Shown piece after piece: positions 8,726 to 16,260 of a stretch of 64,000 nt of DNA. A program made the translations under genes and the position numbers. The stretch covers positions 806,001-870,000 of the forward strand of contig JBFIES010000001.1 in the NCBI GenBank assembly GCA_041603235.1, given 5' to 3'. Below the pieces are notes generated by a model. It saw nothing but the letters and a program-made list of their open reading frames with translations, searched no databases and was not told the origin of the DNA. Position 1 is the stretch's first letter, and the number at the start of each line of letters is the position of its first letter. Source of the stretch: Panacagrimonas sp041603235 (GTDB lineage: Bacteria > Pseudomonadota > Gammaproteobacteria > Nevskiales > Nevskiaceae).

Positions 8726-9180
8726 GCGTCGCCCGGTGCCGTTTCAGGATAGCCTCGACCTGCATAGTCAAAACCGCCAAGCGCCAGTGTGTTCAGCGAT
8801 GCGTCTTGCGGCGATGCGTAATAGGCGCGAATTTCCTGGATCAATCCGCGCTCACTGAAGATGTACCACTCATCGCCACGCAGCAGCGTGTTCTGTTTGC
8901 GCTTGAAGTGGCTCCACTCGATCACGGCGCGTCGTGATTCGGGCTCGCAGATCACCTGATCCACCGTCCAGTAAGAGCCGAACTTTTCAACAGCCGCCTG
9001 CCAGCGCCTGCCAATTTCCATGGCCCCGCGAAACGGGCCGCCGTACATGCCGGGCGGAAAGTAATGCACGCCATCGGGCTCAAAGTATTCGGCAATGCGT
9101 TCCGGGACGCCGGTATTGCAAGCGGCAAAATAATCACGAATATGCCGCTCCATTGATTCCTTATTCAGTGTCGAATTCAT
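8722..9180 (-). CDS. NTF2-like (SnoaL-type) domain protein
   Basis: A 152-residue single-domain protein with an NTF2/SnoaL-like pattern: N-terminal helix (MERHIRDYFAACN), the FEPDGVHYFPPGMYGGPFRG loop and C-terminal strands with WSHFKRK and FSERGLIQEIRAYY. Such folds serve as small enzymes (isomerases, cyclases, dehydratases) or accessory proteins. It overlaps the Baeyer–Villiger monooxygenase gene by 20 nt upstream and the aldehyde dehydrogenase by 4 nt downstream, so the three form a coupled unit. The precise activity is unknown; handling the lactone, ester or ketone intermediate is a hypothesis. Confidence 0.85.
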   Translation of the reverse strand: MNSTLNKESMERHIRDYFAACNTGVPERIAEYFEPDGVHYFPPGMYGGPFRGAMEIGRRWQAAVEKFGSYWTVDQVICEPESRRAVIEWSHFKRKQNTLLRGDEWYIFSERGLIQEIRAYYASPQDASLNTLALGGFDYAGRGYPETAPGDA

Positions 9181-11140
9181 AGTCGTTTACATCCAGATGA
9201 CGGGTGCGCCGCCAGAGTTCCAGCGCTGAAAAGGGCCAGTTCTGTGTCACGCGCCCCTTGGCATTCTTGTACCAGCTACTGACCTTGGAAAATCCCCAGG
9301 CGCGCATGGCGTTGGCTTCGTCGAGCCGCTCGTTGTAGCCGGAATACACCTCCGGTTTCACACGCAGACTGCGGGCCTTGCCCTGCAGAAGACTGCGTAC
9401 GCCTTCAAGCACATAGTTGGCTGCACACTCTGATATGAAGATGATGCTCGCCCCGTGCAGAACCAGATTGGTGTTGGGGCCGTAAAGACAAAACAGATTG
9501 GGGAAGCCTTCTATGGTTGAGCCCAGATAGGCGCGCGCGTCGCCATTCCAGAATTGATGCAAATCACGACCATCCAAGCCAGTGACCTTCATCGGCATCA
9601 GAAACTCGGATGCCTTGAATCCGGTGCCGTAGATGATGACGTCGAAGCGATGCTCGCTACCGTCCTGGGTTCGAATGCCGTTTGCGGTGATGCAGTCGAT
9701 CTTTGTCGTAATCGGTTTCACATCCTCACGTTTCAGCGTTCTGATCCAGCGGCCGTCATCACGCGGCAGGCGCTTTGAGCCTGGCGGCGAATTCGGAATC
9801 AGCATGGGGCGCAGATCCGGCCGATCTTCGGTTTGCGCTTCTACCCAGGCCGTGAGCGCCTGTCGTACGGCGTCATTCGAGGCCGAAATTGCAGTTTCAG
9901 TGGGCGGATAGGCCGGATCAACCGTGGCCTCATCCAGAATCCCGATGGCCTGTGGCACGAACGTAAACAGGCGATGCCACTGCATGTAATTGGGCAGCTG
10001 CTCCATGAGCTGGCGCAAGCTGTCTTCCACCGGTTGCAGCAACAATGGTGTTGGCAGCAACCACGGCACCGTTCGGATGAACACGCTGGTTTCTGCAGCA
10101 GCATCTGCAACGTGCGGCACAAACTGTACGGCGCTCGCACCGGTCCCGATGACGGCCACGCGCTTGTCCTTGAGCGTCACGGAGGCATCCCATTGGGCTG
10201 AGTGAAAGCTCTCTCCAGCAAATTCTTCGATCCCGGCAATATCTGGAAACGACGGCCGGTTCAGCTGCCCCACCCCACTGACCAGAACATTGGCACTGAG
10301 CTGCACGCCACCCTGCGGGGTCTTGATGTCCAGATCCCATTGCGCCGAAGAGGCGTTCCAGGTTGCACTGCGCACTTCATGCGAAAAACGCACTTGATCA
10401 TGCAGGCCGCACTGCTGCGCAAAGCTCTTGAAATATTCCAGAACTTCGCCTTGCGCACCGAAGTAATCGCGCCACACTTTCTGAGAGAAGGCGTAGCTGT
10501 AGATGAAACTGTTGATATCCACCTTGCAGCCCGGATAGGTGTTCTCCCACCAGGTACCGCCCACTTGCGTGTTTTTCTCCAGAATCACGAAAGGCACGCC
10601 GGCCTGGCTCAGACGGTAAGCGGTCAGCAGGCCGCTCTCACCGGCACCGACAATGGCAACGCAAAAATCGCGATCTGCATCCAGTTGCTGCTTGTTCCAC
10701 TGCGGCGTCTGCGGATCATCCCGGCCAAAGACAATCTGGTCGTCGAGCATGCGGTGAAGAGATTCTGCATCCTTGCCGCAAATCCACTTCAAGGCTTCCT
10801 GAAAGAAATCATAGGAAGGGCGGCCCGGCACCGGGCCACCGGCATCACGGAAAGCGGCCAGCGCTCCAAAGCAGACTTCCCGAGCCTCCGCTTCCTGCTC
10901 GGTGCTCAGATGAGGGGCATAGCTTGCAAATGCGTAACGCGGCATCCACTCCGGTCGAAGCAAATCAAGATCACCGCTCAGGTGCGCGGCTGTCAGCAGC
11001 AACACCGGCAACTCGCCTGCCTGACACAGCGCGCGCAGCGCCTCGTCATCTGCCTGCAGCGCTGTCACCTGCAAATGCGCGGGGCCAGATCCTGACGGAT
11101 CGAAAGATGACGATACGGAAGGATCCACGGCCTTGCTCAC
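9161..11140 (-). CDS. Baeyer–Villiger-type flavin monooxygenase with N-terminal extension (HAPMO-like)
   Basis: A 659-residue FAD/NADPH monooxygenase. The FAD-binding GxGxxG is at residues 165–170 (GAGESG), the Baeyer–Villiger fingerprint FxGxxxHxxxW(D) is at 307–318 (FAGESFHSAQWD), and the second Rossmann motif is at about 332–337. About 155 residues precede the FAD domain; this length and layout resemble 4-hydroxyacetophenone monooxygenase rather than cyclohexanone monooxygenase. It should insert oxygen next to a ketone to give an ester or lactone. It sits 65 nt downstream of the phenol hydroxylase reductase subunit and overlaps the NTF2-like gene, so it belongs to the DmpR-type regulon. 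Confidence 0.92.
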   Translation of the reverse strand: MSKAVDPSVSSSFDPSGSGPAHLQVTALQADDEALRALCQAGELPVLLLTAAHLSGDLDLLRPEWMPRYAFASYAPHLSTEQEAEAREVCFGALAAFRDAGGPVPGRPSYDFFQEALKWICGKDAESLHRMLDDQIVFGRDDPQTPQWNKQQLDADRDFCVAIVGAGESGLLTAYRLSQAGVPFVILEKNTQVGGTWWENTYPGCKVDINSFIYSYAFSQKVWRDYFGAQGEVLEYFKSFAQQCGLHDQVRFSHEVRSATWNASSAQWDLDIKTPQGGVQLSANVLVSGVGQLNRPSFPDIAGIEEFAGESFHSAQWDASVTLKDKRVAVIGTGASAVQFVPHVADAAAETSVFIRTVPWLLPTPLLLQPVEDSLRQLMEQLPNYMQWHRLFTFVPQAIGILDEATVDPAYPPTETAISASNDAVRQALTAWVEAQTEDRPDLRPMLIPNSPPGSKRLPRDDGRWIRTLKREDVKPITTKIDCITANGIRTQDGSEHRFDVIIYGTGFKASEFLMPMKVTGLDGRDLHQFWNGDARAYLGSTIEGFPNLFCLYGPNTNLVLHGASIIFISECAANYVLEGVRSLLQGKARSLRVKPEVYSGYNERLDEANAMRAWGFSKVSSWYKNAKGRVTQNWPFSALELWRRTRHLDVNDYEFDTE

Positions 11141-11205
11141 GTTCTTGTTCTCCTCATTGCGACATCCGCGCTTTTTGTTTTATGGCGCACACTGGCGCTC
11201 AGGTC

Positions 11206-12264
11206 CTACAGTTTCTTGAACAAGGGGCTCCTGCTCTGCTGAGCATCCGCTGCCGAAAGAAATTTCTCGGTGTAGATATCTTTCTCGAACAAACGCCCCT
11301 GCATCAGGGTACTAATACAAGCATCAATCATCTTGGGCGGCCCGCAGAGATAGGCTTTGTGCTCGCGAAAGTCATTATCAAAATGCGCTTTCGCAGCATC
11401 GTGGACAAAGCCGCGGAAGCCATCCCACTCGCTGTCCGGCGATTCGTCCGACAGAGAAGGTACGTAGGTGAAGTTGTCATGCTGCGCGGCCAGCGCCAGA
11501 AACTCGTCGTGATAGTACAACTCATTGAGCGTGCGTTGACCGTAGATCAACGTGATTGGTAGCTCACAGCCTTCATTGAGCAGATCAAGAATCATGCTGC
11601 GCGGACTCGACAGCCCGGAACCACCGGCCATGAAGATCAGCGGCATCTCGGCTGACTTGCGAACAAAGAAGCGTCCGTAGGGGCCAGACAGCGTGACCGC
11701 CTGCCCTTCCTCGACCTGCTGATGCAGAAACGTGGTGCCACTTCCGCCGGGCACGATGCGTACATTGAGCTCGATCTCATTCGCGCCCTCAACCGGTGCC
11801 TGCGCCAGAGAAAAAGGCCGGCTGATCCCGAGCGTTGGTATTTCCAGATTGACGTACTGGCCTGCCTGAAAATGCAGCGGTTCATCGAGCTTGACCCAGA
11901 TTCCCTTGATGGTTGGCGTGAGACTTTCAATGCGACTGACCGTCCCTGAAAAATCCTGCACCGGTATGACTTCGGCATCGGGCTCTTCATCAATGTCAGC
12001 CTCGATGGTGACATCCGATTCCATCGTGGCGCAGCAGGCCAGCGTCAGGCCTTCTTCGCGTTCGAAGTCCATCAACGCAAAAGGCGAGGCATCGCCGTGC
12101 TCCACTTCACCTTCGGTCACCTGCACCTTGCAGGTGGCACACAGGCCGTGACAACAGGCATGAGGCAACCAGATGCCCGCACGCAAAGCGGCGTCGAGGA
12201 TGGTTTGATCGTCCTCGACTTCAATGGTCTGGCCGAGCGGTTCAATGGTGAGTTCGTAGCTCAT
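11206..12264 (-). CDS. dmpP: Phenol hydroxylase P5, ferredoxin–FAD reductase subunit
   Basis: A 352-residue electron-transfer subunit. An N-terminal plant-type [2Fe-2S] domain carries C37, C42 and C45 and a distal Cys at about 77. It is followed by an FAD domain (ISRPFSLAQAP, i.e. the RxYS-like motif) and an NADH-binding domain (FMAGGSGLSSPRSM; AYLCGPPKMID). It passes electrons from NADH to the diiron hydroxylase. It is the last subunit gene of the dmpK–P order, with a 53-nt gap from P4. Confidence 0.95.
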   Translation of the reverse strand: MSYELTIEPLGQTIEVEDDQTILDAALRAGIWLPHACCHGLCATCKVQVTEGEVEHGDASPFALMDFEREEGLTLACCATMESDVTIEADIDEEPDAEVIPVQDFSGTVSRIESLTPTIKGIWVKLDEPLHFQAGQYVNLEIPTLGISRPFSLAQAPVEGANEIELNVRIVPGGSGTTFLHQQVEEGQAVTLSGPYGRFFVRKSAEMPLIFMAGGSGLSSPRSMILDLLNEGCELPITLIYGQRTLNELYYHDEFLALAAQHDNFTYVPSLSDESPDSEWDGFRGFVHDAAKAHFDNDFREHKAYLCGPPKMIDACISTLMQGRLFEKDIYTEKFLSAADAQQSRSPLFKKL

Positions 12265-12317
12265 CTGTCGTTTTTTCTGGGTGAAAGGTCTTCAGTCACA
12301 TCGGCTCACACGCAGCT

Positions 12318-12677
12318 TCAACCGCCACCCAAATGACCATCCAGGCCCGGTGTGCGGAAACGGATCTGCTGCTTGTGACGCAAACCGTTCTCAGCAATGG
12401 TCTTGCTCATTTCCGGAGTAAAGGGCCCACTGGAAGTTGACCACTCCACCTTGTCCCATTCAATTTTTTCGAAGTCGGGATGCACGGCGTAGATCATCGG
12501 CAAGACCTGCTCGATGAGACCGCCAAACGGCGTATCCGGCGACAGTGGGACGCACATGGGCCAGCCCATCATCGTGTGTTTTTCCCAGCAGATATTCAGC
12601 AGCTGCTTGTCGCCAAACTTGTCCTGCGTGTCCTGGAAGTCGCCGTGGTAATCCGGCGTAATGGCTTTTACGGGCAT
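12318..12677 (-). CDS. dmpO: Phenol hydroxylase P4, gamma subunit
   Basis: A 119-residue subunit matching the DmpO/PhhO family: MPVKAITPDYHGDFQDTQDKFG at the start, a CWEKHTMMGWPMCVPL segment and an acidic C-terminal half. It is the small structural subunit of the (alpha-beta-gamma)2 hydroxylase. Its place between P3 and P5 is the invariant order of this operon type. Confidence 0.93.
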   Translation of the reverse strand: MPVKAITPDYHGDFQDTQDKFGDKQLLNICWEKHTMMGWPMCVPLSPDTPFGGLIEQVLPMIYAVHPDFEKIEWDKVEWSTSSGPFTPEMSKTIAENGLRHKQQIRFRTPGLDGHLGGG

Positions 12678-12726
12678 TGCATGACTCCTGAAGAGGCTTT
12701 CAAGGTTGTAAAGGGTTCAGAGGCAT

Positions 12727-14337
12727 TCATTTCTTGCTGGCCGCGGTGTCACGCACCTTGTCGGTGAAAGCGCCTTCGTGAATGTTGGCCGGCCGCGAGG
12801 TCCATTCTTCCCAGCGTTTGGCGTCGATGTGATCCTTGAACAAGCCGCCATCGACCCCCGGCTTGATGCCCATGTACTTGAGCGCCTCGGCCATGGGATT
12901 GAAATCTTCCGCCGTGGGATCGGCTTCCGGCAGGAAGCAATTGCCCTGATAGATCTGATGGACCGGCAACCAGGCGTGTACATATTTCTCCGGCTCGTCG
13001 TGGAAGATGTCCATACAGCCGTCGGAGCAGAAGTGGAAAATCTCGTTCTTGTACTCGGTTTCGCGGTGCAAGAACTCCGTGGGATCGTCCGGCTCGGTGT
13101 AGAGACAGGGCCACTGACACACCTGGCACAACTGCGGCAGCATCGCATTCTTGAACGGCTTTCCTTCCTTCTCCAGCTGACGCCAGTATTCGTAGCGTGG
13201 CCGGTAATACTTGTCGAAGGTGTCCGGATACTTCTCGGAGAACCAGTCCATCTCTTCTTCCGACGGTGTCCAGACCGGGAAGCCCACCACATCGCGGTTG
13301 GCGTAGAACACGCTCCACATCTCGTGTGATACGCGTCCTTTTTCCTTGATCGTGACATCGGCGTGCTTGGGCGGCTTGATGCCGTAACGCGCCAGATCCG
13401 CAAACAGGGCCCCGCCGTTTTCCTCGTAATAAATGCTCCAGGCTTCGGACCAGCTCATCACACGCTTGGGCAAGATGTAATCCATCATCGTGGCCAGCAG
13501 AGCCAGCAGGCGATAGCCACGCCAGAACCATTTATCAATCCACTTCTGCACGATCGGCACATTGGCGGGGTCTTGCTCCAGCAGGAACTTGATCACCTCG
13601 ATACCCAGCGTCATGTGCCGCGCTTCATCCGACTGCGCAGAGAAGCCGAAGCTGACCGTGCTCATGTCGCCGTTGTAGGCAGCGCCGCTCATCCAGGGCA
13701 TGAAGACCAGGTTGGTCAGCACGTACTCGAATGCAAAACTGACGGCCACGATGAACTCGAAAGGCCCGCTGGTAACAGCGTCTTCGAAGAATGACTTCGG
13801 AATCGACAAATACCAGACGCGGTCGAACTGATAAGGGAAGTTGGACATTCCCTCGAAGTACTTGTTGTAGTGACTGATGCCATGAATCTGCGTGGTGGCG
13901 TGACGCAGTTCGTCGATCGACTGCATCTGCGCTGCAATGCGCGGGCCGACACCCGGAAACTCGCGCCCAAGAATGTTGAAGCCGCGATGCGAGGCGTACT
14001 CAAGGCTGGCAATGCCATTGATGAAAACCTTCAGCGCCTGCACATAGCGCGCGTCGGTGACATTGAACTGACCATTGCCCTGCTGGAAGGCGTCCATGAT
14101 GGCGTAGAGCTTTTTCTCTTTCTCGCCCTGGTACTTCCAGTACGCATCCATGGTCAGGCGAAAAGGATCCTCCCATTTATCCCAGTCATGAATCTTGATG
14201 CCTTCAAACTCGATATTGCGGAAGATATCTTCGTTTTTCTGGTAGGTCGGTTCCCAGCCCAGACCACGCGTCAGCATCGCGTAGTTCTCCTTGAGGCTGA
14301 GTTTCTTTGCCGGTTTCATGTCGCCATCAGCAGCCAT
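12727..14337 (-). CDS. dmpN: Phenol hydroxylase P3, diiron catalytic alpha subunit
   Basis: A 536-residue bacterial multicomponent monooxygenase alpha subunit. Two ExxH half-sites are visible (E143/H146 in DELRH and E238/H241 in DEARH), with E113 and E204 as the remaining likely iron ligands. A cysteine-rich segment near residues 395–450 (CQVCQWPC…CSDGCMD) matches the C-terminal zinc-type region seen in DmpN-like subunits. The enzyme hydroxylates phenol or related rings with O2. Substrate range cannot be read from sequence, and given the ketone-oxidising genes downstream it may not be phenol. Confidence 0.95.
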   Translation of the reverse strand: MAADGDMKPAKKLSLKENYAMLTRGLGWEPTYQKNEDIFRNIEFEGIKIHDWDKWEDPFRLTMDAYWKYQGEKEKKLYAIMDAFQQGNGQFNVTDARYVQALKVFINGIASLEYASHRGFNILGREFPGVGPRIAAQMQSIDELRHATTQIHGISHYNKYFEGMSNFPYQFDRVWYLSIPKSFFEDAVTSGPFEFIVAVSFAFEYVLTNLVFMPWMSGAAYNGDMSTVSFGFSAQSDEARHMTLGIEVIKFLLEQDPANVPIVQKWIDKWFWRGYRLLALLATMMDYILPKRVMSWSEAWSIYYEENGGALFADLARYGIKPPKHADVTIKEKGRVSHEMWSVFYANRDVVGFPVWTPSEEEMDWFSEKYPDTFDKYYRPRYEYWRQLEKEGKPFKNAMLPQLCQVCQWPCLYTEPDDPTEFLHRETEYKNEIFHFCSDGCMDIFHDEPEKYVHAWLPVHQIYQGNCFLPEADPTAEDFNPMAEALKYMGIKPGVDGGLFKDHIDAKRWEEWTSRPANIHEGAFTDKVRDTAASKK

Positions 14338-14378
14338 GGTGTGCTCCGTTGTTCAATTTTTTGAAATGATCAATGCAA

Positions 14379-14663
14379 TTACTGCGACTTCCATTCGAGT
14401 ACGAACTCGTCCTCTGATTCATCGACTTCGCCAGCGAGCGAAATCATGTTGACCTGGATCTCGCGCAGATCGAATTCACGCCCGATGTGTTCTTCCACCG
14501 TTTCCCGGCGGATAACCAGACGCCCCGGGCAATCGATCTTCACCAGGGCCGGCATCTCGTTGACCTTTGCGTTGGGGTTGTCTTCCACGATGGCCGCAAT
14601 GATCGGCAGAGTGTCGTTATTGGCCTGAAACGCGATGAAGACGGGCTGTGTGCTGTTTGTCAT
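14379..14663 (-). CDS. dmpM: Phenol hydroxylase P2, effector/coupling protein
   Basis: A 94-residue cofactor-less regulatory protein of the MmoB/DmpM family, with the typical VFIAFQANNDTLPIIAAIVED start and the CPGRLVIRRETVEEHIGREFDLREIQVNMISLAGEVDE core. It binds the hydroxylase and couples NADH oxidation to substrate hydroxylation. It lies between P1 and P3 with short spacers. Confidence 0.95.
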   Translation of the reverse strand: MTNSTQPVFIAFQANNDTLPIIAAIVEDNPNAKVNEMPALVKIDCPGRLVIRRETVEEHIGREFDLREIQVNMISLAGEVDESEDEFVLEWKSQ

Positions 14664-14687
14664 TCTTTATAGTCCTGTGGTTTGCAC

Positions 14688-15677
14688 TCAGACGCGCAGC
14701 TTCTTGAGACGCGCATCAAATACCTCGTTGACGGTTGCCAGACTCGCGTCGGCGTCGGTGCCCAGAGCAGAAACCGCGATGGGCTGCAGGGCCTGGTTCC
14801 AGGCGCTGCGCCACTTGTCGATCCAGCCGGCGATCAAGGCCTGATTGGCTGGGCTTTCGCTGACCGCCGTCTTGATGCAGGCGTCCACCCAGCGATTGGT
14901 TTCCTGATGCCAGCGCATCAGATAGTCCGTCAGCGAGGACAAGGCGGAACCATGCTCGGCGGCGAAGCGGGACTCGAACTGCTCATAGAACAAGGGGTAC
15001 ACCAGGGAATCTGCAACCAGATCCTGTGCGACCAGCAGTTCGAAGTAGTCGCGGGTCACAAACATGTTTTCCATTTCACGACGAACGCCCTGCCATGCGG
15101 CTTCATCGGTCCATTGCCGTTTGCCTTCGTCCAGCGCCTCACCACTATTGCCATCGGTGAGCAGGCCAATGCGCGAAAGATGCTGCGCCATGCCCAGCCG
15201 ATCCATGGTGGCCATGCTCGCCGCCTGTGTAATGGCGGTGCCGTAGCCGTACGCGGAGATGTGGCAGTTGTTCATGTTGGCGCCCCACTCGTAGTGCCGC
15301 AGGGGCACGAGGTTGGCGATGATCTGGGCGCGCGCCGTTTCTGGCAGCAGGCGCAGCAAGTCACGTTTGCCGACAAAGTCGAGCTGGCGGTCCAGCGCGT
15401 CCTGCTGTTTGGCACGCGTAGTGGTGTAGCTGCCGTAGTAGTACTGACGCGGATCCTTGAAGTCGTACCAGTCTTTCATCACCACCGCGGTGCGGCCTAC
15501 GTCGTAAAGATCTCGCCCCGGATCCCATAAAGGCTTGTAATGAAAGTTGGTGGTGGACTGCGTGTCATACGCAATTTCCTGATAGCGCGTCGCCGCCTTG
15601 TTGCCGAAGCGCGCCTCCAGGTGTGCGTAGGCATTGCGGATGGGCTTGACCCCCTGGGTCTTGATCTCGACGGTCAT
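14688..15677 (-). CDS. dmpL: Phenol hydroxylase P1, beta subunit
   Basis: A 329-residue beta subunit of the DmpL type, recognisable from DPRQYYYGSYTTTRAKQQDALDR and LRLLPETARAQIIANLVPLRHYEWGANMNN. It resembles the alpha subunit fold but lacks the ExxH iron-ligand pairs, as expected for the non-catalytic structural subunit of the hydroxylase dimer. Confidence 0.95.
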   Translation of the reverse strand: MTVEIKTQGVKPIRNAYAHLEARFGNKAATRYQEIAYDTQSTTNFHYKPLWDPGRDLYDVGRTAVVMKDWYDFKDPRQYYYGSYTTTRAKQQDALDRQLDFVGKRDLLRLLPETARAQIIANLVPLRHYEWGANMNNCHISAYGYGTAITQAASMATMDRLGMAQHLSRIGLLTDGNSGEALDEGKRQWTDEAAWQGVRREMENMFVTRDYFELLVAQDLVADSLVYPLFYEQFESRFAAEHGSALSSLTDYLMRWHQETNRWVDACIKTAVSESPANQALIAGWIDKWRSAWNQALQPIAVSALGTDADASLATVNEVFDARLKKLRV

Positions 15678-15711
15678 GCGCGTCTCCTTTCTAAGTTCAC
15701 TGGTTTTGTTG

Positions 15712-15981
15712 TTATTCGGTAATGCCGGGGCTGCCGAAGCGCCACTTGCTCTGATCGTGGTCGAGCGCCTGTTCCTGTTCCCGCGTCAGATAGACCACAC
15801 GATGGGTTTTGCAGAACTCGTGATAGGCCTCCACCGGCAAGACCAGCTCTACCATCAGGTCCGTGCTGCCGATGCCGAATGAAAATTCGACAAAGCCGCG
15901 TTCTGTAATGCGGCCAAATCTCACCAGGCGCGGACTTTCATCCACTGCTGATGACACGGTTTGCTCTCGGGCTTCCGACAC
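15712..15981 (-). CDS. dmpK: Phenol hydroxylase P0, assembly subunit
   Basis: An 89-residue protein of the DmpK/PhhK family (VRFGRITERGFVEFSFGIGSTDLMVELVLP; CKTHRVVYLT). P0 is needed for active hydroxylase, probably for iron insertion, but not for turnover. It is the first gene of the operon, 55 nt downstream of the sigma-54 promoter. Confidence 0.93.
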   Translation of the reverse strand: MSEAREQTVSSAVDESPRLVRFGRITERGFVEFSFGIGSTDLMVELVLPVEAYHEFCKTHRVVYLTREQEQALDHDQSKWRFGSPGITE

Positions 15982-16035
15982 TTCTCCTCCTCGCTGCGCC
16001 GGTCCGTCAACGGCCGGCTGTTTGGGAGTTGTTTT

Positions 16036-16050
16036 GCATTGCTTGTGCCA
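16036..16050 (-). promoter_or_regulatory. Sigma-54 promoter of the phenol hydroxylase operon
   Basis: The minus strand reads TGGCAC, 5 nt, ATGC, with GG and GC separated by exactly 10 nt, close to the consensus TGGCAC-N5-TTGC. Transcription should begin near 16024 and read into dmpK. This agrees with the divergent NtrC-type activator, which needs RpoN. Confidence 0.93.
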
Positions 16051-16172
16051 GAACCAACAAGCAATGTATTTATCAGCCAGAACGAATCATATCCATTTGT
16101 TTTTATGTGTTTTTATTGGCTCGCCTCGCTCAGAGAGGATTGCAACTCTCCGCCCCCTCAATGCTTCTAATA

Positions 16173-16230
16173 AATCATTTGATCTATTTATTCGCTCCCC
16201 GCCCTCACAAACGTGATTGAAATGATCTAC
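16173..16230. promoter_or_regulatory. Candidate upstream activator sites for the DmpR-type regulator
   Basis: Two related imperfect inverted repeats lie at 16173–16186 (AATCATTTGATCTA) and 16213–16230 (GTGATTGAAATGATCTAC). Both carry TTGATC/TGATCT-like half-sites similar to XylR/DmpR sites. They are about 150–205 nt upstream of the predicted sigma-54 start, the spacing seen in the Pu and Po promoters. They also lie in the leader of the regulator gene, so autoregulation is possible. Confidence 0.6.
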
Positions 16231-16260
16231 TGTTAATCTGCACTGCTGAGACGAACAACG

